From contig JAZNXU010000031.1 in assembly GCA_045594065.1 (NCBI GenBank), forward strand, positions 1-14,960: 14,960 nt of DNA, read 5' to 3'. The number at the start of each line of letters is the position of its first letter. The stretch's first letter is position 1. The notes below the pieces were generated by a model, which worked only from the letters and a program-made list of their open reading frames with translations, made no database searches and was not told where the DNA came from. Origin of the DNA: SIG565 sp045594065 (lineage in GTDB: Bacteria > Bacillota > Clostridia > Oscillospirales > Acutalibacteraceae). Shown here one piece after another: positions 4,908-12,664 of the stretch. The position numbers and the translations under genes are program-made.

Positions 4908-5723
4908 TTAAATGCTTTGGTTAAGATTTTCTGCCATTAAAGCGTGGATATTATCGCTAAGCTCAGCGGTGGAAAGGGCATCAACCTGAGTTTCATCTAC
5001 AACCGCTAAAATATCCAAATAAACATCTGTCTTTTTAAAGAACATATTTTTAACAATCTGTCTTGTGTTTTTAATAGTAGCAACAACAATAGGGCAGTGT
5101 GCCTTTTTTGCAATTTTAAAGGCTCCGTTGCGGAAAGGCAAAAGCTCACCGGTTTTGCTTGTATATCCCTCGGGGAAAATGGCTATTGAAGCTAAGTCGT
5201 TTTTAATTGTTTCTGCCGCCTTATTAATTGTAAGAACTGCACTTCGGTTATTCTCACGGTCAATGGGTAAGCCGTGTAATTTATGCATTGCTTTCGCAAC
5301 AAACTTTAAATCCTTATATATCTCTTTTTTGCCGATGAAAGCAAGCTCAGCCTCGGGCATACAGTACATAAATACTGCGGGGTCGAAATCGAAAAGATGA
5401 TTGCTCACAAGTAAGAAACGCTTACTTTTTGGCACTTTGTTAAGCCCTGTGGTATGTATTTTAACCCTAACTATCGGCACTAAAACATCTAAAAGCAGCT
5501 TAACCATAAAACGGAAAGGCTTAGAAAAACGCTCAGGTGGCTTTTTTACATCTATAAGCAGCACCGTAATTACGAAAATCAGGCATTGCAGAAGTATGAA
5601 GCCTATAAAAGTGCCTGCAAATGTAACGGGAACTATCCAAAGCAGTTTAAGCCCAGCAGATAAATTTATTAAAGCCGTAATAACGGTACAAATTGCCGAA
5701 ATGGCGGTATATAAATGCAGCAT
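4908..5723 (-). CDS. PlsC-like 1-acylglycerol-3-phosphate acyltransferase
   Basis: 271 aa. Two hydrophobic segments (about 7-33 and 34-58) anchor an acyltransferase domain. The catalytic NHX4D motif is N108-H109...D114 ('SNHLFDFD'), and the phosphate-binding motif is 'FPEGYTSK' (183-190), a variant of FPEGTRS. Such enzymes transfer an acyl chain to the sn-2 position of lysophosphatidic acid at the inner membrane face; the exact acceptor is not certain. The start at 5723 is supported by GAGGTG upstream and by a promoter whose start point would lie near 5735; the ATG nine codons earlier falls in the -10 region. A terminator separates it from the upstream helical-bundle gene, so it is probably transcribed alone. 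Confidence 0.88.
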   Translation of the reverse strand: MLHLYTAISAICTVITALINLSAGLKLLWIVPVTFAGTFIGFILLQCLIFVITVLLIDVKKPPERFSKPFRFMVKLLLDVLVPIVRVKIHTTGLNKVPKSKRFLLVSNHLFDFDPAVFMYCMPEAELAFIGKKEIYKDLKFVAKAMHKLHGLPIDRENNRSAVLTINKAAETIKNDLASIAIFPEGYTSKTGELLPFRNGAFKIAKKAHCPIVVATIKNTRQIVKNMFFKKTDVYLDILAVVDETQVDALSTAELSDNIHALMAENLNQSI

Positions 5724-5740
5724 ATTAACACCTCGCATTA

Positions 5741-5769
5741 ATAATAGCACAAATTTATGAACAAAACAA
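5741..5769 (-). promoter_or_regulatory. Promoter of the acyltransferase gene
   Basis: On the minus strand, TTGTTT (5764-5769) and TATTAT (5741-5746) are 17 bp apart, with a TGC extended -10. Confidence 0.6.
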
Positions 5770-5790
5770 CAATAAAGAAAAAATTTTCCA

Positions 5791-5816
5791 AAAGAAAAAG
5801 CCCCTCAGGGCTTTTC
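5791..5816 (-). terminator. Terminator of the helical-bundle gene
   Basis: On the minus strand AAAAGCCC-TGAG-GGGCTTTT is followed by T-rich sequence. The hairpin begins at the stop codon itself. Confidence 0.85.
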
Positions 5817-6250
5817 TATAAATATTTTCTTATATCGATAGCCAAGCGCTCTTCAAGGTTGATTAGTCGCTTGGCTATATCCTTTGAAACCTCATCAGCG
5901 GCTTTATACTGATTAAGGTAGCGGTTAAGAGATTTAACCCCCATATTACAGCCGTCGGTCATAAGGTCGGCTATCATACTGTCGGAGTTTTCCATTGCTA
6001 ATTTCACAGTGGTTTTCATATGCGACATACCCTTAGCCATAGGATTTGGGTCCTTACCGTCATCGTGGTATTTATCAAGCAACTCTTGAATTTCGCTATC
6101 CAACTTATCGTGCTCTGCCTTGCAGTGCTTAAGATAGCTTTTAAAATCTTGATTGCTTATGCGGTCGAGAACATCCTCTATAGCCGAAACACCCATTTTA
6201 ACCCCTGCATCACACTCGCGAAGCAGTTTAATTGTATCGCTTTCAATCAT
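5816..6250 (-). CDS. Conserved helical-bundle protein of unknown function (ferritin-like/DUF2383-type fold)
   Basis: A 144-aa soluble, almost wholly helical protein without a signal peptide. Four helices are suggested: 3-31, 34-62, 70-100 and 104-142, with a short 'DDGKDPNPMAKG' turn at 63-74. The central 'LMTDGCNMGVKSLNRYLNQY' and the early 'LLRECDAGVKMGVSAI' are patterns I associate with a small clostridial family resembling the DUF2383/PA2169 four-helix bundle. Possible metal ligands (E12, E46, H47, D51) are present but do not form a clear ferritin di-iron set. AAAGGGG eight bases before the ATG supports the start; that ribosome site lies in the right arm of a hairpin shared with the SPFH gene upstream. 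The function is unknown. Confidence 0.7.
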   Translation of the reverse strand: MIESDTIKLLRECDAGVKMGVSAIEDVLDRISNQDFKSYLKHCKAEHDKLDSEIQELLDKYHDDGKDPNPMAKGMSHMKTTVKLAMENSDSMIADLMTDGCNMGVKSLNRYLNQYKAADEVSKDIAKRLINLEERLAIDIRKYL

Positions 6251-6256
6251 AAAAAT

Positions 6257-6296
6257 AACCCCTTTCTATTAAAAGTATAACCAATAGAAAGGGGTT
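6257..6296 (-). promoter_or_regulatory. Intergenic hairpin that ends the SPFH transcript and contains the next ribosome site
   Basis: A perfect 14-bp inverted repeat (6257-6270 with 6283-6296) has a 12-base loop. On the minus strand the second arm holds AAAGGGG, the ribosome site of the helical-bundle gene, and is followed by a T-run running into its ATG. It therefore looks like a terminator for the SPFH gene and, in any read-through RNA, would hide the ribosome site. A TATACT box lies across the loop. Confidence 0.6.
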
Positions 6297-6309
6297 TATT
6301 ATTTATAAA

Positions 6310-7113
6310 TTACTGTGCATTTCCGCCGTCAATGCTTGTAATTACCGAATCACTGCCCATAGCCTGAGGCAGTTCGCCGTTCCACTTTTCGTAGAATTTA
6401 GAGCGGATAACATTATTATCAAGCGATTCTCTTATTTTGTTGTTGGCTTCCGCTTCGGCTTCAGCCTTAATTCGGGTGGTTTCAGCCTCAGCCTCGGCAT
6501 TGGTAATGGCGGTCTGTTTTTCGGTTTCGGCTTTAAGCAGCTGCTGTTGAGCTACCTGCTTTTCCTCTATTGCATTTATAAACGCCTCAGAGAAGTCGAA
6601 GTTTATGATATTAACATCTGTAATATAAAGTCCGATAGAGTTAAGCTTTTCGTTAAGTCCGGTTACGAGTCCGTCAGAAATGAGTGAACGGTTTGTAACA
6701 CTTTCTTCTGCAGTGTACTGCGCCACAATTGCTTTTAACACCTCGTTAACAGCGGGAGCCACAAGCACAGCTTCATAATCAGCACCAATATTTTTATAAA
6801 TGCTGTAGGATTTCGAGGTGTCTACTCGGTAGTTGATAGCAAGGGTTGTAGCAACGGTCTGCAGGTCTTTAGAGAACGCCTCCGTACTAACCTCTAGCTT
6901 TACAATACGGTTATCAATTTTAACAACATTCTGAACAAATGGTGCCTTAAAATGGATGCCCTCCTGCAGTACGCCCTCGTTAACCTTACCAAGGGTTACA
7001 ACAACACCTGTGTGGCCGGCGTTAACAATAGTAAAACAGTTAGCAATAACAAATATTGCAAAAACTGCCGCAACTGCTATAATAACAAGTCTTCTGATTT
7101 TTTTATTTTCCAT
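6310..7113 (-). CDS. SPFH/band 7 (prohibitin-like) membrane protein
   Basis: 267 aa. A basic N-terminus (MENKKIRR) and one transmembrane helix (about 9-31) lead into an SPFH/PHB domain (about 27-190). The landmarks are 'VNAGHTGVVVTLGKV', 'EGIHFKAPFVQNVVKID' and 'LAINYRVD', then a conserved 'FDFSEAFINAIEEKQVAQQ'. An Ala/Glu-rich coiled coil follows (about 180-230). This order matches prohibitin/HflK-like proteins, which form large oligomeric rings or scaffolds on the membrane and often modulate FtsH or local lipid domains. The membrane side of the domain is inferred to be extracytoplasmic or membrane-lining. AGGAGG and a clear promoter precede it. No NfeD or protease gene is adjacent. Confidence 0.9.
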   Translation of the reverse strand: MENKKIRRLVIIAVAAVFAIFVIANCFTIVNAGHTGVVVTLGKVNEGVLQEGIHFKAPFVQNVVKIDNRIVKLEVSTEAFSKDLQTVATTLAINYRVDTSKSYSIYKNIGADYEAVLVAPAVNEVLKAIVAQYTAEESVTNRSLISDGLVTGLNEKLNSIGLYITDVNIINFDFSEAFINAIEEKQVAQQQLLKAETEKQTAITNAEAEAETTRIKAEAEAEANNKIRESLDNNVIRSKFYEKWNGELPQAMGSDSVITSIDGGNAQ

Positions 7114-7141
7114 AGGAAAACCTCCTTGAATTTATAACTCT

Positions 7142-7170
7142 AATATAGCATATTTTAGATAGATTTTCAA
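7142..7170 (-). promoter_or_regulatory. Promoter of the SPFH gene
   Basis: On the minus strand, TTGAAA (7165-7170) and TATATT (7142-7147) have 17-bp spacing and a TGC extended -10. Confidence 0.7.
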
Positions 7171-7204
7171 TAATTCGTACAAAGTTTCACAAATTTTTAA
7201 TAAA

Positions 7205-8149
7205 TTATTCCCCGATAATTTCTTTAGATATCCGTATAAATTCCGCCATAGCGTTGGTACGGTATTTTGATTTCTTATGAGCTATGTAAAGGGTACGGTG
7301 GCAGTCCCTGTCTACATTATAAAGCAAAATATTTTCGCTGGGCTTGACATATTTAAAGAGGGTGTCGGTAACAAAGCAGGCACCCATACCCGAATCTGCT
7401 AAAGCGTATGAAATATTTAGCTGGTCAACGCTGAAAATTACATTTGGCGTTATGCCACCGCGCTCAAATATGGTTTGCGCGCGCTCAAACATATCATTTC
7501 CGCTTTTAAGCAGCACAAAGTTTTCATCTTTAAATTCTTCTATAGAAACTGTCGGCGCATCGGCGGCTTGAAGAGCACCGTTGTGAATATCGGCAGGGCG
7601 GAAAGCATAAGTATTTAGTCTATTATTTAGCTCGCGGTCGGCAGATATACATAACAGAATTTTTTCATTTGCAAGTTGTTCGCCCGCAAAACCTTCGGGA
7701 ATGTCGCAAAAAGAATCAACAACAATGTCAAGCTGTTCATCGGCTAAAAGGGTGGAAAGTGTATGGGAATTTGCTTCGGTGAGCGTTACCTTGATTTTTG
7801 GATAAAGGCTTGTAAAGCGGTTAATTACCTGCGGCAATACATAAGAGCATAAATAATTGGTGCCACCTACCGATAGCTCACCTGTTTCCAAGGAATAAAT
7901 ATCAATGATTTTATTTTTAAAATCATCTTCAATGCTCATTATTTTTTCAGCCGCTGCGATGTATTCAAGTCCTATTTGTGTAGGAGTTACATTTCCTGCA
8001 GTTCGGTTGAATAGGGGTGCGCCCACCAGCTTTTCTATATTTTTAATTGCAACACTAAGCGAGGGCTGAGAAATGAAAAGGCGTTCTGCTGCCTTGGTAA
8101 AGCTTCGCTCACGGTAAAGCGCGTAGACATATTCGTATTTGCTGAACAT
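7205..8149 (-). CDS. LysR-family transcriptional regulator
   Basis: A 314-aa full-length LTTR. The winged HTH at 1-60 includes 'RSFTKAAERLFISQPSLS' (16-33), 'IKNIEKLVGAPLFNR' and 'TPTQIGLEYI'. A linker helix and a periplasmic-binding-protein-like effector domain (about 90-310) follow, with 'GELSVGGTNYLCSYVLP'. GGAGGTG precedes the ATG. The gene is divergent from the yitT-like gene with 173 bp between them, the standard LTTR arrangement, and a palindrome with an ATA-N9-TAT core lies in that gap. It most likely activates the neighbour and represses itself. The effector cannot be read from sequence. Confidence 0.93.
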   Translation of the reverse strand: MFSKYEYVYALYRERSFTKAAERLFISQPSLSVAIKNIEKLVGAPLFNRTAGNVTPTQIGLEYIAAAEKIMSIEDDFKNKIIDIYSLETGELSVGGTNYLCSYVLPQVINRFTSLYPKIKVTLTEANSHTLSTLLADEQLDIVVDSFCDIPEGFAGEQLANEKILLCISADRELNNRLNTYAFRPADIHNGALQAADAPTVSIEEFKDENFVLLKSGNDMFERAQTIFERGGITPNVIFSVDQLNISYALADSGMGACFVTDTLFKYVKPSENILLYNVDRDCHRTLYIAHKKSKYRTNAMAEFIRISKEIIGE

Positions 8150-8221
8150 AAAACACCTCCAAAAATCGGGAAAAAGGACAGTTCAAAATGAAATGAATTA
8201 TAAAAGAAAAATAGTCATCAG

Positions 8222-8248
8222 TTCTCGATAGATAAAAACTATTGAGAA
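8222..8248. promoter_or_regulatory. LysR-type binding site
   Basis: The inverted repeat TTCTCGATA-N9-TATTGAGAA has one mismatch in nine and contains the LTTR core ATA-N9-TAT. Its centre lies about 65 bases before the predicted start of the yitT-like gene, the usual recognition-site position, and it is upstream of the lysR start. Confidence 0.7.
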
Positions 8249-8264
8249 TATATTTTAAAAGTAT

Positions 8265-8293
8265 TTGACTATATTATATGTCTGTTTTAGAAT
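8265..8293 (+). promoter_or_regulatory. Promoter of the yitT-like gene
   Basis: TTGACT (8265-8270) and TAGAAT (8288-8293) are 17 bp apart. The predicted start is near 8300 and GGAGG follows. Confidence 0.7.
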
Positions 8294-8322
8294 AATTGCA
8301 ATAGCGTTTTGGAGGAAGAATA

Positions 8323-9171
8323 ATGAAAATAATCAAAAACACCGCCGGTTATGCGGCTATTTCGTTACTTGCGGTGCTATCATCACTAAATTATGCGGTG
8401 TTTATATTCCCAAATAGCTTTGCACCTGCAGGAATTGACGGTATATGCACTATGATTCAGGATATACTCGGCATTAGTATGGGTTATCTGTCTTTGTTGG
8501 TTAATATACCGCTTGGTATTGCGGCATTTATTTTATTAAGTCGTGAATTTGCCTTAAAAACCACCGTTTATGTGTTAAGCTTTTCAATATTTACCGTTTT
8601 TATAAGTAACATTGATATTTCAAAATTTGTCTATCATACCGAAACAGGCACCAGCATTGTGTTGGCTCCCGTAGCGGCAGGCGTTATACGCGGTATGCTT
8701 TACGCTGCAACACTCAAGCTTGGAGCATCAAGTGGGGGTACCGATGTTGTAGCCGCGATTTTCAAACGGTTTAATCCCTATTTTAATTTAATGAATGTGA
8801 TTTTCGCTATAAATCTCATTATTGCACTTTGCTCATATTTTGTTTATGGCTTCAAGGCAGAGCCTGTGATTTGCAGTATTATTTATTCCTTTATCACAAG
8901 CAGTATCAGCAATCGCATACGCAATAACGAGCATACAATGGTGAAGTTCGAAATAGTAACCAAAAATGCCGAAGAACTTTGTATGCAGATTTTTTCGCGG
9001 CTTCATCGCACCGCTACAATTATGGAAGCACAGGGCGCGTATTCAGGGGAGAACAGAAAGATGATAGTCTGTGTAATGGAAAAGAAAAAGGCGTTTATGC
9101 TCGAAGAACTTTTAGAAGCCACACCCGATACCGTTTTCTTCAAGAGTATAGTAAATGATGCACACGAATAA
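8323..9171 (+). CDS. YitT-family integral membrane protein (DUF161 + DUF2179)
   Basis: A 282-aa protein with five or six transmembrane segments in residues 8-200 (YitT_membrane, two DUF161 repeats). The landmarks are 'PNSFAPAGIDGICTMIQDILG' split across the first loop, 'SMGYLSLLVNIPLG' and 'KLGASSGGTDVVAAIF' (132-147). A cytoplasmic DUF2179 domain lies at about 205-280 ('FEIVTKNAEELCMQIFSRL', 'VCVMEKKKAFMLEELL'). The family's substrate is unsettled; roles in transport or sensing have been proposed for relatives. The GGAGG site lies seven bases before the ATG. It is controlled by its own promoter with a LysR-type site upstream and is not followed by another gene on this strand. Confidence 0.9.
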   Translation: MKIIKNTAGYAAISLLAVLSSLNYAVFIFPNSFAPAGIDGICTMIQDILGISMGYLSLLVNIPLGIAAFILLSREFALKTTVYVLSFSIFTVFISNIDISKFVYHTETGTSIVLAPVAAGVIRGMLYAATLKLGASSGGTDVVAAIFKRFNPYFNLMNVIFAINLIIALCSYFVYGFKAEPVICSIIYSFITSSISNRIRNNEHTMVKFEIVTKNAEELCMQIFSRLHRTATIMEAQGAYSGENRKMIVCVMEKKKAFMLEELLEATPDTVFFKSIVNDAHE

Positions 9172-9201
9172 AAAAAGCAGCAGTTTTACTGCTGCTTTTT
9201 A
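9171..9201. terminator. Bidirectional terminator between yitT-like and sstT-like genes
   Basis: The stem AGCAGCAGT-TTT-ACTGCTGCT (9176-9196) is flanked by A5 on the left and T5 on the right. It serves both convergent genes. Confidence 0.9.
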
Positions 9202-9202
9202 C

Positions 9203-10438
9203 TTATTTATCCCATTTAAAGGTAACTTCGCGGCCTTGCTTTTTCCATTCTATATATTCTGCAGTTGCGGCAAATTCAACATCGCCTGCCGAATTGAGTG
9301 CCGTTTCAACCGAGTCCTGAATAACGCCGATTATAAAGCCAACGGCGACAACCTGCATTGCAACATCGTTGCTAATACCGAAAAGCGAGCACGCCATAGG
9401 AATAAGCAGTAATGAGCCGCCCGCAACGCCCGAGGCTCCGCAAGCCGCCAATGTGGCAAGCACGGAAAGAATCAGCGCTGTCGGAATATCAACCTGTATT
9501 CCCATAGTGTGTGCCGCGGCAAGTGTCATAACTGCTATTGTTATAGCGGCACCGTCCATGTTGATGGTAGCACCTAAGGGAATTGAGATTGAATATACAT
9601 CCTTATCGAGTCCGAGTTTTTCGCAAAGCTGCATATTAACGGGAATGTTAGCCGCTGAGCTGCGTGTGAAGAATGCCGTAATGCCGCTTTCTTTAAGGCA
9701 CTTAAAAACAAGCGGATAAGGGTTTTTTCTAAGAGAGATAAAGATAAGCAGCGGGTTTATAATAAGCGCTACAGCCAGCATACAGCCTACAAGCACTAAA
9801 AGCAGCTTGCCGTAATCGGTAAAGATAGAGAGTCCGTTTGTCGAAACCGAGTCGAAAACAAGACCCATAATGCCAAACGGCGCAAAGCTTATAATAAAGC
9901 GAACAACGCTTGATACAGCATCGGAAAAATTATTGAGCATTTCCTTTGTTGCGGGTGCGGCAAGCTTTTTAAGCACTATGCCGAAAATAACCGCCCATGT
10001 TAAAATACCAATGTAGTTTGAATTAATAATTGACGATATGGGATTTTGAACCATATTGTTAAGCAGGGTTCCTAAAACCTCCCAAATGCCTGAGGGCGCA
10101 GTGCTCTCAGCGGCTTCGGTAAGCTTTAGTGTAACGGGAAAAGCGAAGCTTGCAAGAACTGCCAAGAGTGATGCGAGCAGTGTACTCAGCATATAAAGAA
10201 TAATAACCGTTCTAAACTGTCTGCCAACACCTCTGCCCGCACTCGCTAATGAACTTATTATAAGTACGAATACAAGTATCGGTGCAATGGCTTTAAGTGC
10301 ACCTACAAATATGTTGCCAAAAATGCTCATAAATGTGGCTTGCGGCAGGAAAATACCAATAACCGCACCAATTACAAGGCCTACCGCAATGCGGAGAATA
10401 AGGGGAATTGCGTTCCATTTTTCATACAATTTTTTCAT
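9203..10438 (-). CDS. sstT: Na+/serine-threonine symporter SstT (DAACS family)
   Basis: A 411-aa, full-length dicarboxylate/amino acid:cation symporter. It has the two hairpin motifs of the family: 'TRSSAANIPVN' (258-268) in HP1 and 'GGSLLLIP' (340-347) in HP2. The unwound TM7 signature is 'NMDGAA' (293-298), and the TM8 binding helix is 'QDSVETALNSAGD' (374-386). 'RSSAANIPVN' and the N-terminal 'PLILRIAVGLVIGAVIG' point to the SstT branch (Na+-driven serine/threonine uptake) rather than glutamate carriers. The ribosome site is weak (AAGGA, about ten bases before ATG). It is the last gene of the minus-strand series, 19 bases after the GNAT gene. Confidence 0.9.
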   Translation of the reverse strand: MKKLYEKWNAIPLILRIAVGLVIGAVIGIFLPQATFMSIFGNIFVGALKAIAPILVFVLIISSLASAGRGVGRQFRTVIILYMLSTLLASLLAVLASFAFPVTLKLTEAAESTAPSGIWEVLGTLLNNMVQNPISSIINSNYIGILTWAVIFGIVLKKLAAPATKEMLNNFSDAVSSVVRFIISFAPFGIMGLVFDSVSTNGLSIFTDYGKLLLVLVGCMLAVALIINPLLIFISLRKNPYPLVFKCLKESGITAFFTRSSAANIPVNMQLCEKLGLDKDVYSISIPLGATINMDGAAITIAVMTLAAAHTMGIQVDIPTALILSVLATLAACGASGVAGGSLLLIPMACSLFGISNDVAMQVVAVGFIIGVIQDSVETALNSAGDVEFAATAEYIEWKKQGREVTFKWDK

Positions 10439-10457
10439 AATTTATCATTCCTTAATT

Positions 10458-11219
10458 TTAGTCAAATACAAAGCCAAAATGAATCGGATATGGTATATCC
10501 TTTCCGTTAAGGCTGTGATACATAGCAAAGGGTCGGGTGCCTCCTAAAGTGCGGAATTTACCGCTCTTGCAACCGAAAGCTGCGGTAATTTCGGGGGTTG
10601 CTTGGGTGTTGCCGAGCAGCTCTACCCCGTAAAGAGTGTCGCCCGTATTGCGTGCGGCAAGAAGAAAACCGTCGCCCTTAAAAAACTCTGCTTGAGTTTT
10701 AAGAAAATCAAGGTTTTCGTTTTCCTGAATAACTCCTGTTTCGGGTAGGAAAGTGCGGCGAAGCAGAGCATATTCTTGCAACCTTATTTTTTGAATATCT
10801 ATTGCAGTATCGCAAGCTGTGCATTCGAATTCTTCAATATAGCTGCAGGTTTTATAGCCGAGCCTTTCATAAAATTCAAAAAGTCGATCGCTTGCCGGTA
10901 CGAGAATAGCGCCGCTGTAGCCGAGTGCCTTTAAATGCTCATGAGTGTTTTCCGTAAGCGTACGGCAAAGCCCTTTTCTCTGATGCTTTTTAGCCGTAGC
11001 CACCGCGTATATATACGCGATTTTTTCGCCGCATAAAGTGCAATCAAACCAGTAAAGCACAGCGGCGAGTTCACCGTTTACGGTTAGTGTGCGGCAGCGG
11101 TCATAGCTAAATGCGGTGCGGAAAAAAGTATCTAGGAATTCGTCGCTATCCCCGAAAGCCTCCTGCCATAAGGCTCGCAGCTCAGCTGTGTTTTTGCGGG
11201 GCTTTTGTATATCTATCAT
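10458..11219 (-). CDS. GNAT-family N-acetyltransferase
   Basis: A 253-aa protein. An N-terminal GNAT domain is seen at about 12-130: 'ELRALWQEAFGDSDEFLDTFF' region, strand 'AYIYAVATAKKHQRKGLC' with the acetyl-CoA pyrophosphate loop Q80-R-K-G-L-C85, then 'LVPASDRLFEFYERLGYK' (107-123), typical of motif B. The C-terminal half (130-253) is a second, less conserved domain, as in two-part GNAT proteins. The acceptor is unknown. The start at 11219 overlaps the upstream stop as ATGA, so translation is coupled to the DUF2156 gene. An alternative start six codons upstream is disfavoured by the spacing of GGTG. Confidence 0.88.
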   Translation of the reverse strand: MIDIQKPRKNTAELRALWQEAFGDSDEFLDTFFRTAFSYDRCRTLTVNGELAAVLYWFDCTLCGEKIAYIYAVATAKKHQRKGLCRTLTENTHEHLKALGYSGAILVPASDRLFEFYERLGYKTCSYIEEFECTACDTAIDIQKIRLQEYALLRRTFLPETGVIQENENLDFLKTQAEFFKGDGFLLAARNTGDTLYGVELLGNTQATPEITAAFGCKSGKFRTLGGTRPFAMYHSLNGKDIPYPIHFGFVFD

Positions 11220-12106
11220 TTTAACACCGCCGAGCATTTTTCTATCATATGGTGCGGGTGGTAGCTGAGCTTTGCACGCCTCAGCCCCTCAAGACCCATA
11301 TCCTCTTCACGGTTTAAAAACTTAATTTCGGGGTATTTGTTGCGAATATATTTGGCAAATTCACAGTTAATGGCGGTGTAGCCACCCTCAATGTCCATAC
11401 AAGCCTTTTCGAAATGCACATCAAAGGTATCCTCGCGCATACGGCTTGCCATTGTAAAGGCAATAACCTGTTCGTTATCGCTCAGAACAAGGCTTTCAAG
11501 TCCTAACTCTTTATAATGGTGGAAAGCTTTGTCAAGGGCTTGTTTTTCCATTGTAAAGCTGTCGCCCTCGGGTACCTCACGATGGCTAAACCATTCATCT
11601 GCCATAGTGCGCACCGCATCAATATTATTTTCGTTCAGCGGCTCTACTCTATAGGTAGGGTGAGCCTCGTAAAAGCGGTTGAGGTGGTTACGCTTGCCGT
11701 GATATTTTTTACCCTTTAAATCGGCTAAATCATCAATCGCGTAAACATAATCGCTCGCATCGCGGTTAAATTTAAAGGTAAAGGCATTGGGGAACAATTC
11801 TTCAAGCTCTTTGCATTCAGCTTCAAGCAGTCCCGAAAAGCGGCAGGGGATACCACGCTCTTTAGCGTCGGCAATTACCGCTTCAACCGCCGCTTTTTTA
11901 TCTCCGCAACCCAGCGGGTAGGGGTAAACTGAAAAATCACCGAACTTCGAAAATGCCAGCATACAACCGTTTTGCTCGATTATGTTTTGCTGACCCCACA
12001 TATATACATTTGCAAAGGAAAAACCGCAACCGCGTGGTGCAGATTTTTGCAGGTATTCTTCATAAATTTTTTTGTCATTAAGGGTTATCGGCTTAAATTC
12101 TAACAT
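11216..12106 (-). CDS. DUF2156 protein (phosphatidylglycerol lysyltransferase C-domain type)
   Basis: A 296-aa soluble protein without membrane segments. It has the double-GNAT-like LPG_synthase_C/DUF2156 fold. Family-typical motifs are 'FANVYMWG' (31-38), 'KGKKYHGKRNHLNRF' (131-145), 'IAFTMASR' (215-222), 'DVHFEKA' (229-235) and the strong 'LNREEDMGLEGLRRAKLSYH' (264-283). Membrane-bound relatives (MprF) add lysine from lysyl-tRNA to phosphatidylglycerol. Soluble stand-alone forms are common in Clostridia and their substrate is not established. The ATGA overlap with the GNAT gene indicates a shared task. AAGGA nine bases upstream supports the start. There is a 40-bp gap, with no terminator, after the FakA-like gene. 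Confidence 0.85.
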   Translation of the reverse strand: MLEFKPITLNDKKIYEEYLQKSAPRGCGFSFANVYMWGQQNIIEQNGCMLAFSKFGDFSVYPYPLGCGDKKAAVEAVIADAKERGIPCRFSGLLEAECKELEELFPNAFTFKFNRDASDYVYAIDDLADLKGKKYHGKRNHLNRFYEAHPTYRVEPLNENNIDAVRTMADEWFSHREVPEGDSFTMEKQALDKAFHHYKELGLESLVLSDNEQVIAFTMASRMREDTFDVHFEKACMDIEGGYTAINCEFAKYIRNKYPEIKFLNREEDMGLEGLRRAKLSYHPHHMIEKCSAVLK

Positions 12107-12146
12107 TGTTCAACATCCTTGAGTTTTACTTTTATTATTAGCCAAG

Positions 12147-12398
12147 TTAACCCTTTAATCCGCGGGATTGTCTGTCCATATCTTCAACAACAACATCAAA
12201 AATCTCACCGAGAGTTGCGCAGTATTTAAGAACTTCCCATGGCTCGTTAGTATGGTAGTGAATTTTAATAAGAGTTTCATCTCCAACAGCTAAAAGGCTG
12301 TCGCCCTTAAAATTTTCAAGAAAATAATCGTTTATTGCATCCTCGTCAAGGTTGGTGCCCTCAATTAATAATTGTGTATCGTATCTGTATTCGAGCAT
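12147..12398 (-). CDS. Stand-alone FakA/DAK-like domain protein (83 aa)
   Basis: An 83-aa protein matching a short internal segment of FakA-type dihydroxyacetone kinase-like proteins. The pattern is 'YDTQLLIEGTNLDEDAI' (6-22), 'GDSLLAVGDETLIKIHYHTN' (32-51), then 'PWEVLKYCATLGEIFDV'. FakA phosphorylates fatty acids held by FakB. This piece lacks the DAK2 nucleotide-binding domain, so it cannot be a kinase alone. It has its own AAGGAG ribosome site and a perfect consensus promoter, and no remnants of the missing domains lie on either side, so it looks like a genuine small gene rather than a broken one. It leads the row of genes that continues with DUF2156, GNAT and SstT. Confidence 0.75.
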   Translation of the reverse strand: MLEYRYDTQLLIEGTNLDEDAINDYFLENFKGDSLLAVGDETLIKIHYHTNEPWEVLKYCATLGEIFDVVVEDMDRQSRGLKG

Positions 12399-12434
12399 TG
12401 AATATTCTCCTTAAATTTTGTTGAATACAATTAA

Positions 12435-12463
12435 ATTATAATGGTAAATATTACTTTTGTCAA
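12435..12463 (-). promoter_or_regulatory. Perfect consensus promoter of the FakA-like/DUF2156/GNAT/SstT series
   Basis: On the minus strand, TTGACA (12458-12463) and TATAAT (12435-12440) are exactly 17 bp apart. Both hexamers match the sigma-A consensus fully. No terminator is seen between this point and the stop of the SstT-type gene. Confidence 0.85.
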
Positions 12464-12553
12464 CATTACAGAGATATAGGGCAGGAATGCACGAATTCGA
12501 TGTCTTTTGATTTTTTTACCTATATGTTTGAACTCCTACATATTTTATAATTG

Positions 12554-12663
12554 GTCGGCAAAGCCGACACCAAAACTTTTATCTCTTATCTATTATCTTT
12601 TATCTGGAAAAGTCGCAAGTTTTTTAGAGAATAGATAAGAGAGAAGAGATAATAGATAAAAGT
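12554..12663. repeat. TATC-rich inverted repeat with a preceding hairpin
   Basis: The 380 bases from 12399 to 12776 hold no gene; this is the structured part. A perfect hairpin GTCGGC-AAA-GCCGAC (12554-12568) is followed by a left arm of repeated (T)TATCT units (12576-12605). A complementary right arm of AGATAA/ATAGATAA units follows (12625-12662), and the pairing is imperfect. It resembles a small non-coding repeat or MITE-like element, but no family is recognised. Confidence 0.5.
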
Positions 12664-12664
12664 A

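Noticed and set aside
5724..5750. Upstream ATG for the acyltransferase
   Set aside because: It has no ribosome site and overlaps the predicted -10 box; the ATG at 5723 follows GAGGTG.
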